Under the pieces are notes generated by a model. That model saw only the letters and a program-made list of their open reading frames with translations. It ran no database searches and was not told the origin of the DNA. Source: Actinomadura fibrosa (GTDB lineage Bacteria > Actinomycetota > Actinomycetes > Streptosporangiales > Streptosporangiaceae). From it: 64,000 nt of DNA. Shown piece by piece: positions 56,103 to 64,000 of this stretch (its first letter is position 1; each line of letters begins with the position of its first letter). Both the position numbers and the translations under genes were made by a program. The stretch lies in the NCBI RefSeq assembly GCF_900659615.1, contig NZ_CAACUY010000006.1, forward strand, positions 62,001 through 126,000. Direction: 5' to 3'.

Positions 56103-58259
56103 ATGACCGACGACGGCTGGCTCGGTCCGGACACCTGCGGCGTCAAGCTCGCGCAGTTCGAGCAGATGGCCCAGCAGATGACGCGCGCGGCACCGGCCCT
56201 CGCGCGCCTCGCCGACGAGCTCTGGCAGGCCCTCAACGGCGCCGGCGTGAGCACCGCGCCCGCCATGGAGGTCAAGCGCATCGCCGCGTGGGCCGCCGAC
56301 GCCGCCGCCGACCTGCGCCGCCGCGACGTGCTCGTCCACGACCTCGACCGCCAGAAGCTCGCCATGTCCGTCTGCCGCCCCGACGGCACCTACCTGAAGC
56401 TCCCCGACCGCTACACCGACCAGGTCGCCTACGCCGAAGGCCGCCGCGCCACCGACCTCCTCCGCAAGGCCGCCACCGGAGACGCCGCCGCCCAGAAGGC
56501 CCTGCGCCGCATGCGTCCCGAAGACGTCACCCCGATGTTCGCCAAGGCGCTCCTCGAATCCCTCGGCCCGGAGGAGCTCCTCAAGCTCCCGATGTCCCTC
56601 ACCATGCGCCTCGCGGGGGACGCGAACAACGACCGGCCGGCCCTCGCCGCGCACGCCGCCGACACCCGGGCGATCCTGGCCATCCTCGGCCGGAGCCTTG
56701 CTCTCACGACCGACCCCGCGCGCAAGGGCTACCTCGGCGACGACTACCTCAGCGCCCTCCGCGCCGCGGGCCGCACCACCTTCCCGCCGCTCAGCGTCCT
56801 TCCGAAGGGAACCGCCGGCTACCAGTCCCTGGCGACGCTCCTCGGCTCCACCGGCACCCGCTTCTCCGCGCACTTCATCGACACCGTCGGCAACGACATG
56901 GTCGCCTACGACAGCGGCCTCCGGCCGACGCTCGGCCAGGTCCCCCTGCCCGACCTCGCCGGCCGCTACGGCCTCGGCAACGCCCTCGACCCGTCCGCCA
57001 CCGACATCCGGACGGGCGGACGCAGGACCGACTTCCTCGCGCCCCTCCTCCTCGCGGCCGCCGCCTCAGGCAAGGAGGCGTCCCAAAAGCTCCTCACCCA
57101 CCGCCCCATGGGCCCGCTGCCCCAGGACCCGCAACCCCGCACGTCCGGGACGAACCTCCAATACCTCCTCCACGACCGCCGCGCCGTCTGGGGCGAGTCC
57201 GACCACGGCACTGCCCTGGGCAAGACCCTCGAAGCCGCCACCACCGCCCAGGACCCCGGATCCACCCGCCTTGCCTTCGCCGCCGCGCAGATCCTCGCCA
57301 CCGACGCCCGCGCCAACTTCAAGGTCAAGGACGGCAAGGTCCAGGTCGGCGACAAGGCCCCGCTGGACGCCCTCCTGAGCGGCGCCCCGGCCGACGCGAT
57401 CGCCCGGCCCCACCACTACGACGAACTGTCCGGCCTGCGCCCGTCCATGGCGAAGGTCCTGGTCGCGCACCTCGACCAGCTCCACGACCTCGTCCGGCTG
57501 TCCCGCTTCGACGAGCGGCCCGGCTCCACCGGGCTGACCGCCGACGACCTCGACTACCTGCTCCTGGACGTCGCCCGCAACGCCACCGCCTACGAGACCC
57601 TCCTCATGGGCCAGATCGCCCACGCGAAGATCGCCGTCGACCGGACCGTCCAGAACCACGGCGACCTCTCCAACACCATCGCCGGCGAGGGCCAGATGTT
57701 CGGCCACCTCCTCGAAGCCCGCCACCAGACCCTGGGCGCCGAGGGCCTCCGGCTCGCCGAGGACCTCGCCCGCATGCAGAGCTACGTCGGCCACGGCATC
57801 GCCCTGCTCCCGGTCGACTTCGCCCCGATCACGCGAGTACCGATAGCCGGAGACGTGTTCAACGTCGCCCTCGGCAAGCTCTCGGGGAAACTGACCACCG
57901 TGCTCGCCAAGAAACTCGCCGACAAAGAAGACCCCGCCATCGTCGCCCCCAAAACCGACACCGAGGGCGTGGAACGCCTCTTCAACCAAATGATCATCTC
58001 CTCCCTCGTCACCCACGGCCAGTACGTGCGAACCGGCCTCGACGGCCGAGCGTTCGTTGACGAGCAGAACAGGATCAAGCCCCTCGCGACCATGTCTCCG
58101 TCCGAGATGGAGAAGCTGATCCGATGGGCGAACAACACGATGAAACTGAACAATCAGAGCGACACCGTCATGACGGCGATCGAGAACGGTGCGACGACGA
58201 CGTCCGGCCATTATCGAGGTTCTGGCGGGGAGAACGTGAGTGAAAGTGGGCGGCGGTGA
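56103..58259 (+). CDS. Large type VII-associated protein, candidate effector (718 residues)
   Basis: This 718-residue protein starts at the ATG at 56103, after GAGAGGTCCC. Residues 1-90 are helical and WXG-like in style (FEQMAQQMTRAAPALARLADELWQAL). A long, mostly helical body follows, with no signal peptide and only weakly hydrophobic segments. Sequence such as LAFAAAQILATDARANF and LSGLRPSMAKVLVAHLDQLHDLV is reminiscent of the uncharacterised DUF6571-type proteins of actinomycete ESX loci; I am not certain of the assignment. The last 90 or so residues (from about 630) differ in composition, with lower GC and many N, T and S residues, as in a replaceable C-terminal module. It overlaps the lipoprotein gene by GTGA. 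A secreted effector is the best hypothesis. Confidence 0.65.
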   Translation: MTDDGWLGPDTCGVKLAQFEQMAQQMTRAAPALARLADELWQALNGAGVSTAPAMEVKRIAAWAADAAADLRRRDVLVHDLDRQKLAMSVCRPDGTYLKLPDRYTDQVAYAEGRRATDLLRKAATGDAAAQKALRRMRPEDVTPMFAKALLESLGPEELLKLPMSLTMRLAGDANNDRPALAAHAADTRAILAILGRSLALTTDPARKGYLGDDYLSALRAAGRTTFPPLSVLPKGTAGYQSLATLLGSTGTRFSAHFIDTVGNDMVAYDSGLRPTLGQVPLPDLAGRYGLGNALDPSATDIRTGGRRTDFLAPLLLAAAASGKEASQKLLTHRPMGPLPQDPQPRTSGTNLQYLLHDRRAVWGESDHGTALGKTLEAATTAQDPGSTRLAFAAAQILATDARANFKVKDGKVQVGDKAPLDALLSGAPADAIARPHHYDELSGLRPSMAKVLVAHLDQLHDLVRLSRFDERPGSTGLTADDLDYLLLDVARNATAYETLLMGQIAHAKIAVDRTVQNHGDLSNTIAGEGQMFGHLLEARHQTLGAEGLRLAEDLARMQSYVGHGIALLPVDFAPITRVPIAGDVFNVALGKLSGKLTTVLAKKLADKEDPAIVAPKTDTEGVERLFNQMIISSLVTHGQYVRTGLDGRAFVDEQNRIKPLATMSPSEMEKLIRWANNTMKLNNQSDTVMTAIENGATTTSGHYRGSGGENVSESGRR

Positions 58260-58840
58260 GACGCTCGCTCGCGATCGGCGTGTGCGGCTTGCCCCTCGCC
58301 CTCGTGGTGCTTCCTGGGTGCCGGGATGAGAAAGGCCCTGTGCGTCCGTCCAGCATCCCCATGGCGGTGGTGAAGGATCAGGCGCCATACCTGTGCGACC
58401 TCGTGCCGGAGTCGGCTTTCCGGCTGGTCACGGGCCTCTCGTTCCCCGTGAACGCCAAATGGGATGGGCCTCACAAAAAGGATGGCCTCTGCCTGGCGTT
58501 CGCCGCCGGACGCGAAGCTCCCCTCGGTGTGACCTGGTCCTACGATGACGGCGAGAAAATCCTGCGACTTCAGCATGAGAAGTGGCGTGATCAGAACGCC
58601 CACCGGTTGCCGGCCGCGCTCGGAGACGGCTTGGCGGTCGTCATCCCGACGGCAGGAGGCATCGCGCGGCCCAACTATGTCGTCGCTCTCTTCAAGTGCG
58701 GGGGTCGGCGGCCGTGGATCAGTATCGATTTCGCGCCGGTCGTGCGGGGGAGGGATGCGGTGCGGGACATGGTGGACTTCATGCGGATCGCCGAGCGGCG
58801 GTTCGGGGAGTTGCACAAGTGCACGCCGGGGGCGACATGA
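58256..58840 (+). CDS. Lipoprotein, candidate immunity or receptor protein
   Basis: This is a 194-residue protein from the GTG at 58256, overlapping the previous stop. The signal peptide ends in the lipobox L-P-G-C (Cys22 in ALVVLPGCRDEKG), so it is anchored outside the membrane. The mature part has a DUF3558-like look: Y-L-C-D-L-V-P near residue 45, K-D-G-L-C-L-A-F near 78 and an A-L-F-K-C strand later, with paired cysteines. The GC content is clearly lower than that of its neighbours (for example around 58430-58570), which may mean recent acquisition. Its stop overlaps the next start (ATGA). A role in protecting against, or presenting, the upstream protein is plausible. Confidence 0.7.
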   Translation: MRRSLAIGVCGLPLALVVLPGCRDEKGPVRPSSIPMAVVKDQAPYLCDLVPESAFRLVTGLSFPVNAKWDGPHKKDGLCLAFAAGREAPLGVTWSYDDGEKILRLQHEKWRDQNAHRLPAALGDGLAVVIPTAGGIARPNYVVALFKCGGRRPWISIDFAPVVRGRDAVRDMVDFMRIAERRFGELHKCTPGAT

Positions 58841-59373
58841 GTGAGAAGCCCGTGTTCGTGGAGGCCGTGGAATTCAACCGGCGGATCCAGTGCGCCGTGT
58901 GGGGGCTCGCGGTCACGATGGCGCTGTGCGCCTGGACGACCGCGCCGTGGTTCGAGCGCGGCGGCGAGACGGGAGTTCTCTGGGACGCGACCGGGCGGCA
59001 GGGGTTGAGCTGGGCGGGACGCTCGCTGCCCGCGATCATGATGGTCACGCTCGTCCTCGGGGTGGCGGCCGCGGCGGCGGCGTCGCGGGCCGTCGCGCGC
59101 GGCGCGTGGATCTGCGGCGTGGTGAACTTTGCGCTGATCAGCGTGTTCACGAGCGGTCCGGGTGATGGCTTCGATACGCGCTACGGGGCCGGATACGGGT
59201 GGTTGATCGCGCTCACGTACGTGGTCGTCTTCCTCTGCGTCGCGCATACGGCCCCGCCGACCCGGCGCGTGAAGCCGGTGGGACGGCTGGGACGGCCGAG
59301 CAACCCCAGGCGGGCGGTCGGTTGGATGGACCGCTCGTTCGGGACGGTCGACAAGCGCACCCACCTGAAATGA
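58837..59373 (+). CDS. Four-TM membrane protein of the type VII locus
   Basis: This is a 178-residue protein from the ATG at 58837, inside the previous stop. Four hydrophobic segments (about 18-38, 67-86, 92-110 and 124-146) are flanked by a charged N terminus (EKPVFVEAVEFNRRIQ) and a basic C-terminal tail (RRVKPVGRLGRP...SFGTVDKRTHLK). No family is recognised. As the third member of a translationally coupled group behind the large candidate effector, it may be a membrane immunity or accessory secretion protein. The gene converges on the FtsK-like ATPase with a 10-base gap. Confidence 0.65.
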   Translation: MSEKPVFVEAVEFNRRIQCAVWGLAVTMALCAWTTAPWFERGGETGVLWDATGRQGLSWAGRSLPAIMMVTLVLGVAAAAAASRAVARGAWICGVVNFALISVFTSGPGDGFDTRYGAGYGWLIALTYVVVFLCVAHTAPPTRRVKPVGRLGRPSNPRRAVGWMDRSFGTVDKRTHLK

Positions 59374-59383
59374 CGCCGGGCGG

Positions 59384-62300
59384 TCAGTCGGTGGTCGGGG
59401 GTGGGAGGGCCACCTGGATCTGGGTGGTGACGCCGGCGGCCACGAAGAGGCCGCGGCCAGTGGGCCCGGCCAGGGGGGCGTTGCGGGGAAGGCGGAGGCC
59501 GAAGAGGTCGCCGTCGTCCGGGGACTCGATGGACAGCAGGACGCCGGAGCGGGAGCGGCGGGTGTCGGAGAGGAAGCCGCGGTAGCCGCGGCCGAGGTCG
59601 GCGGTGGTGCCGCCGATGACGACGGCGTGCTCGCCGTCGCGGGCGGTGCGGAGGACGTCGCGGAGGGCGTCGTCGAGGTCGGTCTCGTCGAGGAGTTCGG
59701 CGTCGTCGACGACGACGGCGTAGCGGTGCTCGTCGCCGATCGCCTTCTCCAGGTCGTCGGCGTCGGAGTCGGACGTGAGGACGCCGAGGACGCCGGGGCG
59801 GCCGGACAGGAGGCGGAGCGGGGAGCGGCGGGGCGTGACCAGGACGACGGGGACGAGGCCGCCCGCGATGGCGGGGTCGAGGAGGGAGTGGACGATCGTG
59901 CGGAGGGTGGTGGAGCGGCCTGAGCGGGGCGGGCCCGCGACGGCGAAGCCGGGGCCCTCGTTGAGGAGGTCGATGCCGACGGGGGCGAGGGTGTCGCCGC
60001 CGACGCCGACGAGGGCCCAGAGGGCGGACGGGGCGAGGAAGTCGGGGTCGAGGGCCATCGCCTCGCGGTAGGTGACGCGGACGGGCAGCTCGTCCACGTG
60101 GAGGGGGCGCTGGCGGCGGGGGAGGCGGCCGTAGCGGGTGACGGCGGCGCGGGCGATGTCCTGGAGCGCGGCGACCTGGGCGGTGCCGGACGGGTCGTCC
60201 GCGAGGACGCCGATCTGGGACTCGCGGAGGGGGACGCCGGGGGCGACGGCCTCCAGGGCGCGGCCGGGCGGCATCGCGGCGGGGACCTGCTTCTCCTGGA
60301 GGCCCGCGTAGCCGTAGTCGTTCGGGTCGGACATGCGCAGGACGAGGCGGCGGTCGAAGACGGTGGAGACTTGGCCGCCGAGGCCGGAGCGGTCGCCGGT
60401 GAAGACGGCGCGGAGGCCGGCGGCGGCGCCCTCGCGGAGGAGGCGGAGGGTCTGGTCGACGAGGCGGCCGTAGTCGTAGTGCTCGAAGGCGCCGAGGAAG
60501 CCCTCCCAGCGGTCGAGGAGCAGGACCATCCAGGGGAGGCGGTCGGTGGCGGCGACGGCGGCGCGCTGCTCGGCGAGGGACGCGAACCCGGCTTCGGCGA
60601 GGAGCTGCTGGCGGCGGGCGACCTCGGCGGACAGGGCGGTGAGGAGGCGCTCGCAGCGGTCGAGCTGGTCGCGGGTGACGACGGCGCCGCAGTGCGGCAG
60701 GGACATGAGGGGCAGCAGGGCGTTGGCGCCGCAGTCGATGGCGTACAGGTGCGCGTCGTAGGGGGAGCAGGCGCCCGCGAGGGACCCGGCGATGGTGCGG
60801 AGCGCGGTGGAGCGTCCCGACTGGGCGGAGCCCGCGATGTAGAGGTGGCCGCCGGACGCGAGGTCGAGGGCGAGGGGCTCGCGGGACTGGACGGCGGGCA
60901 GGTCGGTGACGCCGAACGGGATCGGGGGGACGTCGACGACGGAGCCGCCCGCGGCGGTGCGGGGGGTGAGGCGGACCCGGTCGGGCAGCGGGCTCAGCCA
61001 CGGGGAGGGCTGGCGGGCGGCGCCGGCGCGGCGGGCGGCCGCGTCGATCGCCTGGACGAGGGCGGACAGGTCGGTGGTGAGGGCGTCGTCGGCGGCGTCG
61101 CGGGGTGCGGGGAGGGGGCGGCCGAGGCCCTGCCAGGGCATGGGGTGGACGGTGGTGCGGCGTTCCGCGGCGGCGCCCGGGCGGCGTCCGCCGATGCGGG
61201 CGGACTGGACGGCGTGGACGGTGGACGCGCCGGAGCGGATGTAGCAGCGGCCGGGGGCGGACTTGGAGATCTGCGCGGCGTCGGGGGTGTCGATGACGTC
61301 GGTGGACTCGTCGGGGTCGGTGACGCGCAGCGCGATGCGGAGGTTGGTGTTGGCGCGGATGTCGGGGGTGACGACGCCGGCGGGGCGCTGCGTGGCGAGG
61401 ATCAGGTGGACGCCGAGGGAGCGTCCGCGGCGTCCGATGTCGACGAGGCCGGCGACGAAGTCGGGGAGTTCGGTGACCATGGCGGCGAACTCGTCGATGA
61501 CGAGGACGAGCCGGGGGATGGACGGCAGGGACGGGTCGGCGGGGCGCAGGTCGTTGTAGTCGTCGATGTCCTTGGCGCCGGCGTGGAGGAGGAGTTCCTC
61601 GCGACGGCGGAGTTCGGCGGCGAGGGACTCCAGCGCGCGTTCGGTGGCGTGGCCGTCGAGGTCGGTGACCATCCCGACGGTGTGGGGGAGGCGGGCGCAG
61701 TCCTTGAACGCGGCGCCGCCCTTGTAGTCGATGAGGACGAACGTCATCTCGTCGGGGCGGTTCGCGACGGCGAGGGACGCGATGAGGGTCTGGAGGAGTT
61801 CGGACTTGCCCGCGCCGGTGGTGCCGGCGATGAGCCCGTGGGGACCGTCCGCGCGGAGGTCGATGTCGTGGACCTGCTGGCGGCCTGAGCGCTTCTCTCC
61901 GCCGGTGCCCACGCCGATGGGGACGCGGGTGGTGCGGCCTCCGGTGCGGGTCCAGGAGTGGAGGACGTGCTCGGGGGTGGGTTCGGGCATGTCGAGGAGG
62001 TCGAGGAGCCGGACGTCCTTGGGGATGGATTCCTCGGCGTCTTCGCGGGAGACGTCGCGGACGGGGGCGAGTGCGCGGGCGACGCGGTCCGTCCAGGAGG
62101 GGGACACCTGGTCGGCGAGGACGGGGCCGATGACGTCGAGCCCTTGGCCGCGCAGGTGGACGAGGGACGGGTGGTCCGGGTCCCAGGCGACGACGGCGCG
62201 GCACTCCTCGGGGAGGAGGCGTTCCTCGTCGTCCACGCAGATGGCGTGGATGCCGTATTCGGGTCCGCGGGACAGCAGCATGGGCATGCCCGGGACGCGG

Positions 62301-63886
62301 CGCAGCGCGCGCGCCCCGTCGAGGACGATGAGGACGTTGTAGGGGGTGGTCTCCGCGGGCTTCTTCTGGCCGAGGAACGCCGACTCGGACTGGGCGGCGC
62401 GGCGCCGCTCGGTCACGCGGATCGCGAGCTCGGTGACGCGGTGCGCGACGGACTCGGGGTCGGTGCCGACCAGGGCCAGGCACTCCTCGCCCTCGCGCGG
62501 CGCGGCGTGCGGAAGCCACCGCACCCAGTTCCAGTCGCCGCCCGCGCCCTCGTCCGCGGACAGGACGACGACGGCCAGGTCGCCGGGGCTGTGCAGGGCG
62601 GCGGCCTGCGCGACCAGCCAGCGGGCCAGCGCGCGGGACGCGTGCCGGGGGCCGGTGAGGCCGAGGACGCCGAGCTCGGCGAGCGGCAGCGCGACCGGCA
62701 CCTGCCGCGCGGTGGGGACGGGGATGCCCGCGGCCTCGCCGGTCAGCTCGACGCGGGCGGGCAGGTCGGCGAGGCCGATCCGGAGGTGGAGCGCGTCCGG
62801 GTCGTCGCGGCGCCGCTCCCACAGGCGCCGCCGCGGCCCGGTGGCGGTGAGGAGGATCTCGGCGGGGTCGGGGTGCAGCGCGCGCCGCTCCGCCTGGTCC
62901 TCGCGGCGCAGCCGGTCCAACTCGCCGTCGAACTCGCCGGCCTTGCGCTGGTACTCCTTCAGCGCCTTCTTGTACGACTTGCGGCCGTGCAGCCGGTCGC
63001 CGATCCACTCGCCGACCGTCATCACGGGCCAGGCCAGCGCGAACAGCGCCCACCACCACTGGCCCATCGCGAACGCCATGACCAGCCCGAAGGCGGAGAA
63101 CAGGATCGCGCCGAACAGGCGGAGCCGCTCCCGCTGGTTGCGTTCGGGACGCCTCGGGACCTCCAGCTCGCGGACGTGGTGTCCCGGGTTCAGCCGCGGC
63201 GGCCGGTTGAACGCGAGGCCGCCCTCGGGCAGCGGCTCCAGGTGGGTGTCGGGGGCGGCGCTCGGCGCGAGGGCGAGGACGCTGGCGCCGACGGTCAGCA
63301 GGCCGCCCGCGGGCCAGTCCGCCTTCGCGGTGAGCGGTTCCCCGTCGAGGGAGGCGGGCCCGCGCATCGTCATCGCGGACGCCTCGACCTGCACGCCCTC
63401 GACCCCGACGGTGACCCGCAGCGACCGCGCCGGGATGGACGGGTCGGCGAGGCTGACGTCCACGTCGTTCCCGGACCCGATCGTGGCGACGCCGAGGCCG
63501 AGCCGGTGCACCGACCCGGCGGCGGGCCCGCCGACGACCCGCACCTCGACCAGCCCGGTCGGCTCCGCGAGGACGGTGGCGGCGGCGCCGCGCCGCTCGA
63601 CGGCGACGACCGCGCCGTCCCGCAGCTCCTTGACGGCGAGGGACCGCGGGTCGAGCATCCGCCCGTCCACCCAGAGGGCCTGCCGCGGACGTTCCGCGGG
63701 CGCCCCGAGCGCGGCCTTGGTGAAGCGCGGGGCCGGGACCGGCGATGCCGCCTTGGGGGCGGGCGCCGCGCCGTCCAGCGCGGCGGACAGCGAGCGGGCG
63801 ACCCCGTCCACGGTGGCCTCGGAGTCGACGTCGATCACGACGTCCCGTGGCCCGCCGCCGGTCAGCGCCGTGAACGAGATCCGCAT
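59384..63886 (-). CDS. EssC/EccC-type FHA-FtsK ATPase of type VII secretion
   Basis: This 1500-residue motor of ESX/type VII secretion starts at the ATG at 63886, with GGAGGG six bases upstream. The N-terminal 110 residues form a ubiquitin-like and linker region; an FHA domain spans about 115-215 (VATIGSGNDVDVSL). Two membrane segments lie at about 255-295. The first FtsK domain is fully active: Walker A at 688-695 (GTTGAGKS, Lys694) and Walker B LVLVIDEFAAM. The second and third have GSAQSGRST (Arg1025) and GPPRSGRST (Arg1324) in place of Walker lysines. N-terminal FHA plus three ATPase modules in one chain is the layout of Firmicutes EssC. It converges on the WXG100 operon. Confidence 0.9.
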   Translation of the reverse strand: MRISFTALTGGGPRDVVIDVDSEATVDGVARSLSAALDGAAPAPKAASPVPAPRFTKAALGAPAERPRQALWVDGRMLDPRSLAVKELRDGAVVAVERRGAAATVLAEPTGLVEVRVVGGPAAGSVHRLGLGVATIGSGNDVDVSLADPSIPARSLRVTVGVEGVQVEASAMTMRGPASLDGEPLTAKADWPAGGLLTVGASVLALAPSAAPDTHLEPLPEGGLAFNRPPRLNPGHHVRELEVPRRPERNQRERLRLFGAILFSAFGLVMAFAMGQWWWALFALAWPVMTVGEWIGDRLHGRKSYKKALKEYQRKAGEFDGELDRLRREDQAERRALHPDPAEILLTATGPRRRLWERRRDDPDALHLRIGLADLPARVELTGEAAGIPVPTARQVPVALPLAELGVLGLTGPRHASRALARWLVAQAAALHSPGDLAVVVLSADEGAGGDWNWVRWLPHAAPREGEECLALVGTDPESVAHRVTELAIRVTERRRAAQSESAFLGQKKPAETTPYNVLIVLDGARALRRVPGMPMLLSRGPEYGIHAICVDDEERLLPEECRAVVAWDPDHPSLVHLRGQGLDVIGPVLADQVSPSWTDRVARALAPVRDVSREDAEESIPKDVRLLDLLDMPEPTPEHVLHSWTRTGGRTTRVPIGVGTGGEKRSGRQQVHDIDLRADGPHGLIAGTTGAGKSELLQTLIASLAVANRPDEMTFVLIDYKGGAAFKDCARLPHTVGMVTDLDGHATERALESLAAELRRREELLLHAGAKDIDDYNDLRPADPSLPSIPRLVLVIDEFAAMVTELPDFVAGLVDIGRRGRSLGVHLILATQRPAGVVTPDIRANTNLRIALRVTDPDESTDVIDTPDAAQISKSAPGRCYIRSGASTVHAVQSARIGGRRPGAAAERRTTVHPMPWQGLGRPLPAPRDAADDALTTDLSALVQAIDAAARRAGAARQPSPWLSPLPDRVRLTPRTAAGGSVVDVPPIPFGVTDLPAVQSREPLALDLASGGHLYIAGSAQSGRSTALRTIAGSLAGACSPYDAHLYAIDCGANALLPLMSLPHCGAVVTRDQLDRCERLLTALSAEVARRQQLLAEAGFASLAEQRAAVAATDRLPWMVLLLDRWEGFLGAFEHYDYGRLVDQTLRLLREGAAAGLRAVFTGDRSGLGGQVSTVFDRRLVLRMSDPNDYGYAGLQEKQVPAAMPPGRALEAVAPGVPLRESQIGVLADDPSGTAQVAALQDIARAAVTRYGRLPRRQRPLHVDELPVRVTYREAMALDPDFLAPSALWALVGVGGDTLAPVGIDLLNEGPGFAVAGPPRSGRSTTLRTIVHSLLDPAIAGGLVPVVLVTPRRSPLRLLSGRPGVLGVLTSDSDADDLEKAIGDEHRYAVVVDDAELLDETDLDDALRDVLRTARDGEHAVVIGGTTADLGRGYRGFLSDTRRSRSGVLLSIESPDDGDLFGLRLPRNAPLAGPTGRGLFVAAGVTTQIQVALPPPTTD

Positions 63887-64000
63887 CCGAGCCCTCCGCG
63901 CCCTCCGCCGTGCCTGATCCGGGCAAGCCGCCCGGGCCAGCTTAATTACTCGGCCCGCTCCGGCTCCGGGAGACGACACGGATGGGGTCCGTGGCGGGCC

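Noticed and set aside
59181-63926. A 1581-codon frame on the minus strand over the type VII ATPase
   Set aside because: It is an Arg/Pro-rich shadow frame of the ATPase gene at 59384-63886, which has all the family motifs.

Overview
The window is about 72% GC by eye, with codons ending almost always in G or C, GTG and TTG starts, GTGA/ATGA gene overlaps and very short intergenic gaps. Together with WXG100 genes, an FHA-FtsK secretion ATPase, a PerM-like DUF6350 gene between sucD and purN, and the folD-DUF3017-icd-mdh neighbourhood, this points to a chromosomal segment of a filamentous actinomycete. Actinomadura or another Thermomonosporaceae/Streptosporangiales member fits best; the genus is an inference. 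I found no rRNA, tRNA, CRISPR array, insertion sequence or prophage.

Layout. (1) 1-4562 is accessory. It has a cut-off XRE regulator, a RiPP pair of the ATP-grasp type (precursor tgmA and maturase tgmB, the latter broken by an in-frame TGA), a GNAT acetyltransferase, a second XRE/TPR-like regulator, and two small unknown genes behind a strong leader hairpin. (2) 4513-9142 holds a membrane-anchored GH15 glucoamylase-like protein, sucCD and a small toxin-antitoxin pair. (3) 9214-20706 is core metabolism and division: perM, purN, purH, folD behind a ZTP riboswitch, an FHA/HTH regulator, DUF3017, icd and mdh. Four TCA-cycle genes (sucC, sucD, icd, mdh) therefore sit within about 14 kb. (4) 20825-30000 is mixed housekeeping: a secreted DUF11 protein, galE-galK (Leloir pathway), a CBS/CorC protein, trpS, a 2'-5' RNA ligase-like protein, a YihY/BrkB membrane protein, a SnoaL-like protein and a D,D-carboxypeptidase.

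(5) 30345-47026 is largely a nucleoside uptake and salvage island. A BMP-family lipoprotein, a double ATPase and two permeases import nucleosides. Cytidine deaminase, thymidine phosphorylase, adenosine deaminase and purine nucleoside phosphorylase convert them to bases and pentose-1-phosphate, and a phosphohexomutase-family enzyme next to the phosphorylase could isomerise the sugar phosphate. A YbdK-type carboxylate-amine ligase, an M20 amidohydrolase and a secreted S15 peptidase are embedded in it. (6) 47100-54485 holds a gamma-glutamylcyclotransferase-like protein, an LpdA-type flavoprotein, a TPM-domain membrane protein, an acyl-CoA carboxylase alpha chain, an SPFH protein, and a zinc-free ribosomal protein L31 behind a Zur-like box.

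(7) 55495-63886 is a compact type VII secretion (ESX/WXG100) locus. Two WXG100-type genes, a 718-residue candidate effector, a lipoprotein and a four-TM protein run rightward and converge on a 1500-residue FHA-FtsK ATPase. Its architecture (FHA at the N terminus, three ATPase modules in one chain, only the first with an intact Walker lysine) resembles Firmicutes EssC. This locus, together with the candidate effector/immunity arrangement in it, is the most interesting part of the window.

Recurrent small-scale features are TAGSCT -10 hexamers in front of housekeeping genes, perfect-stem terminators, and tandem minisatellites of 14-19 bp. Two of these minisatellites (after cdd and after the carboxypeptidase) are made of copies of the gene's own 3' end, including its stop codon.
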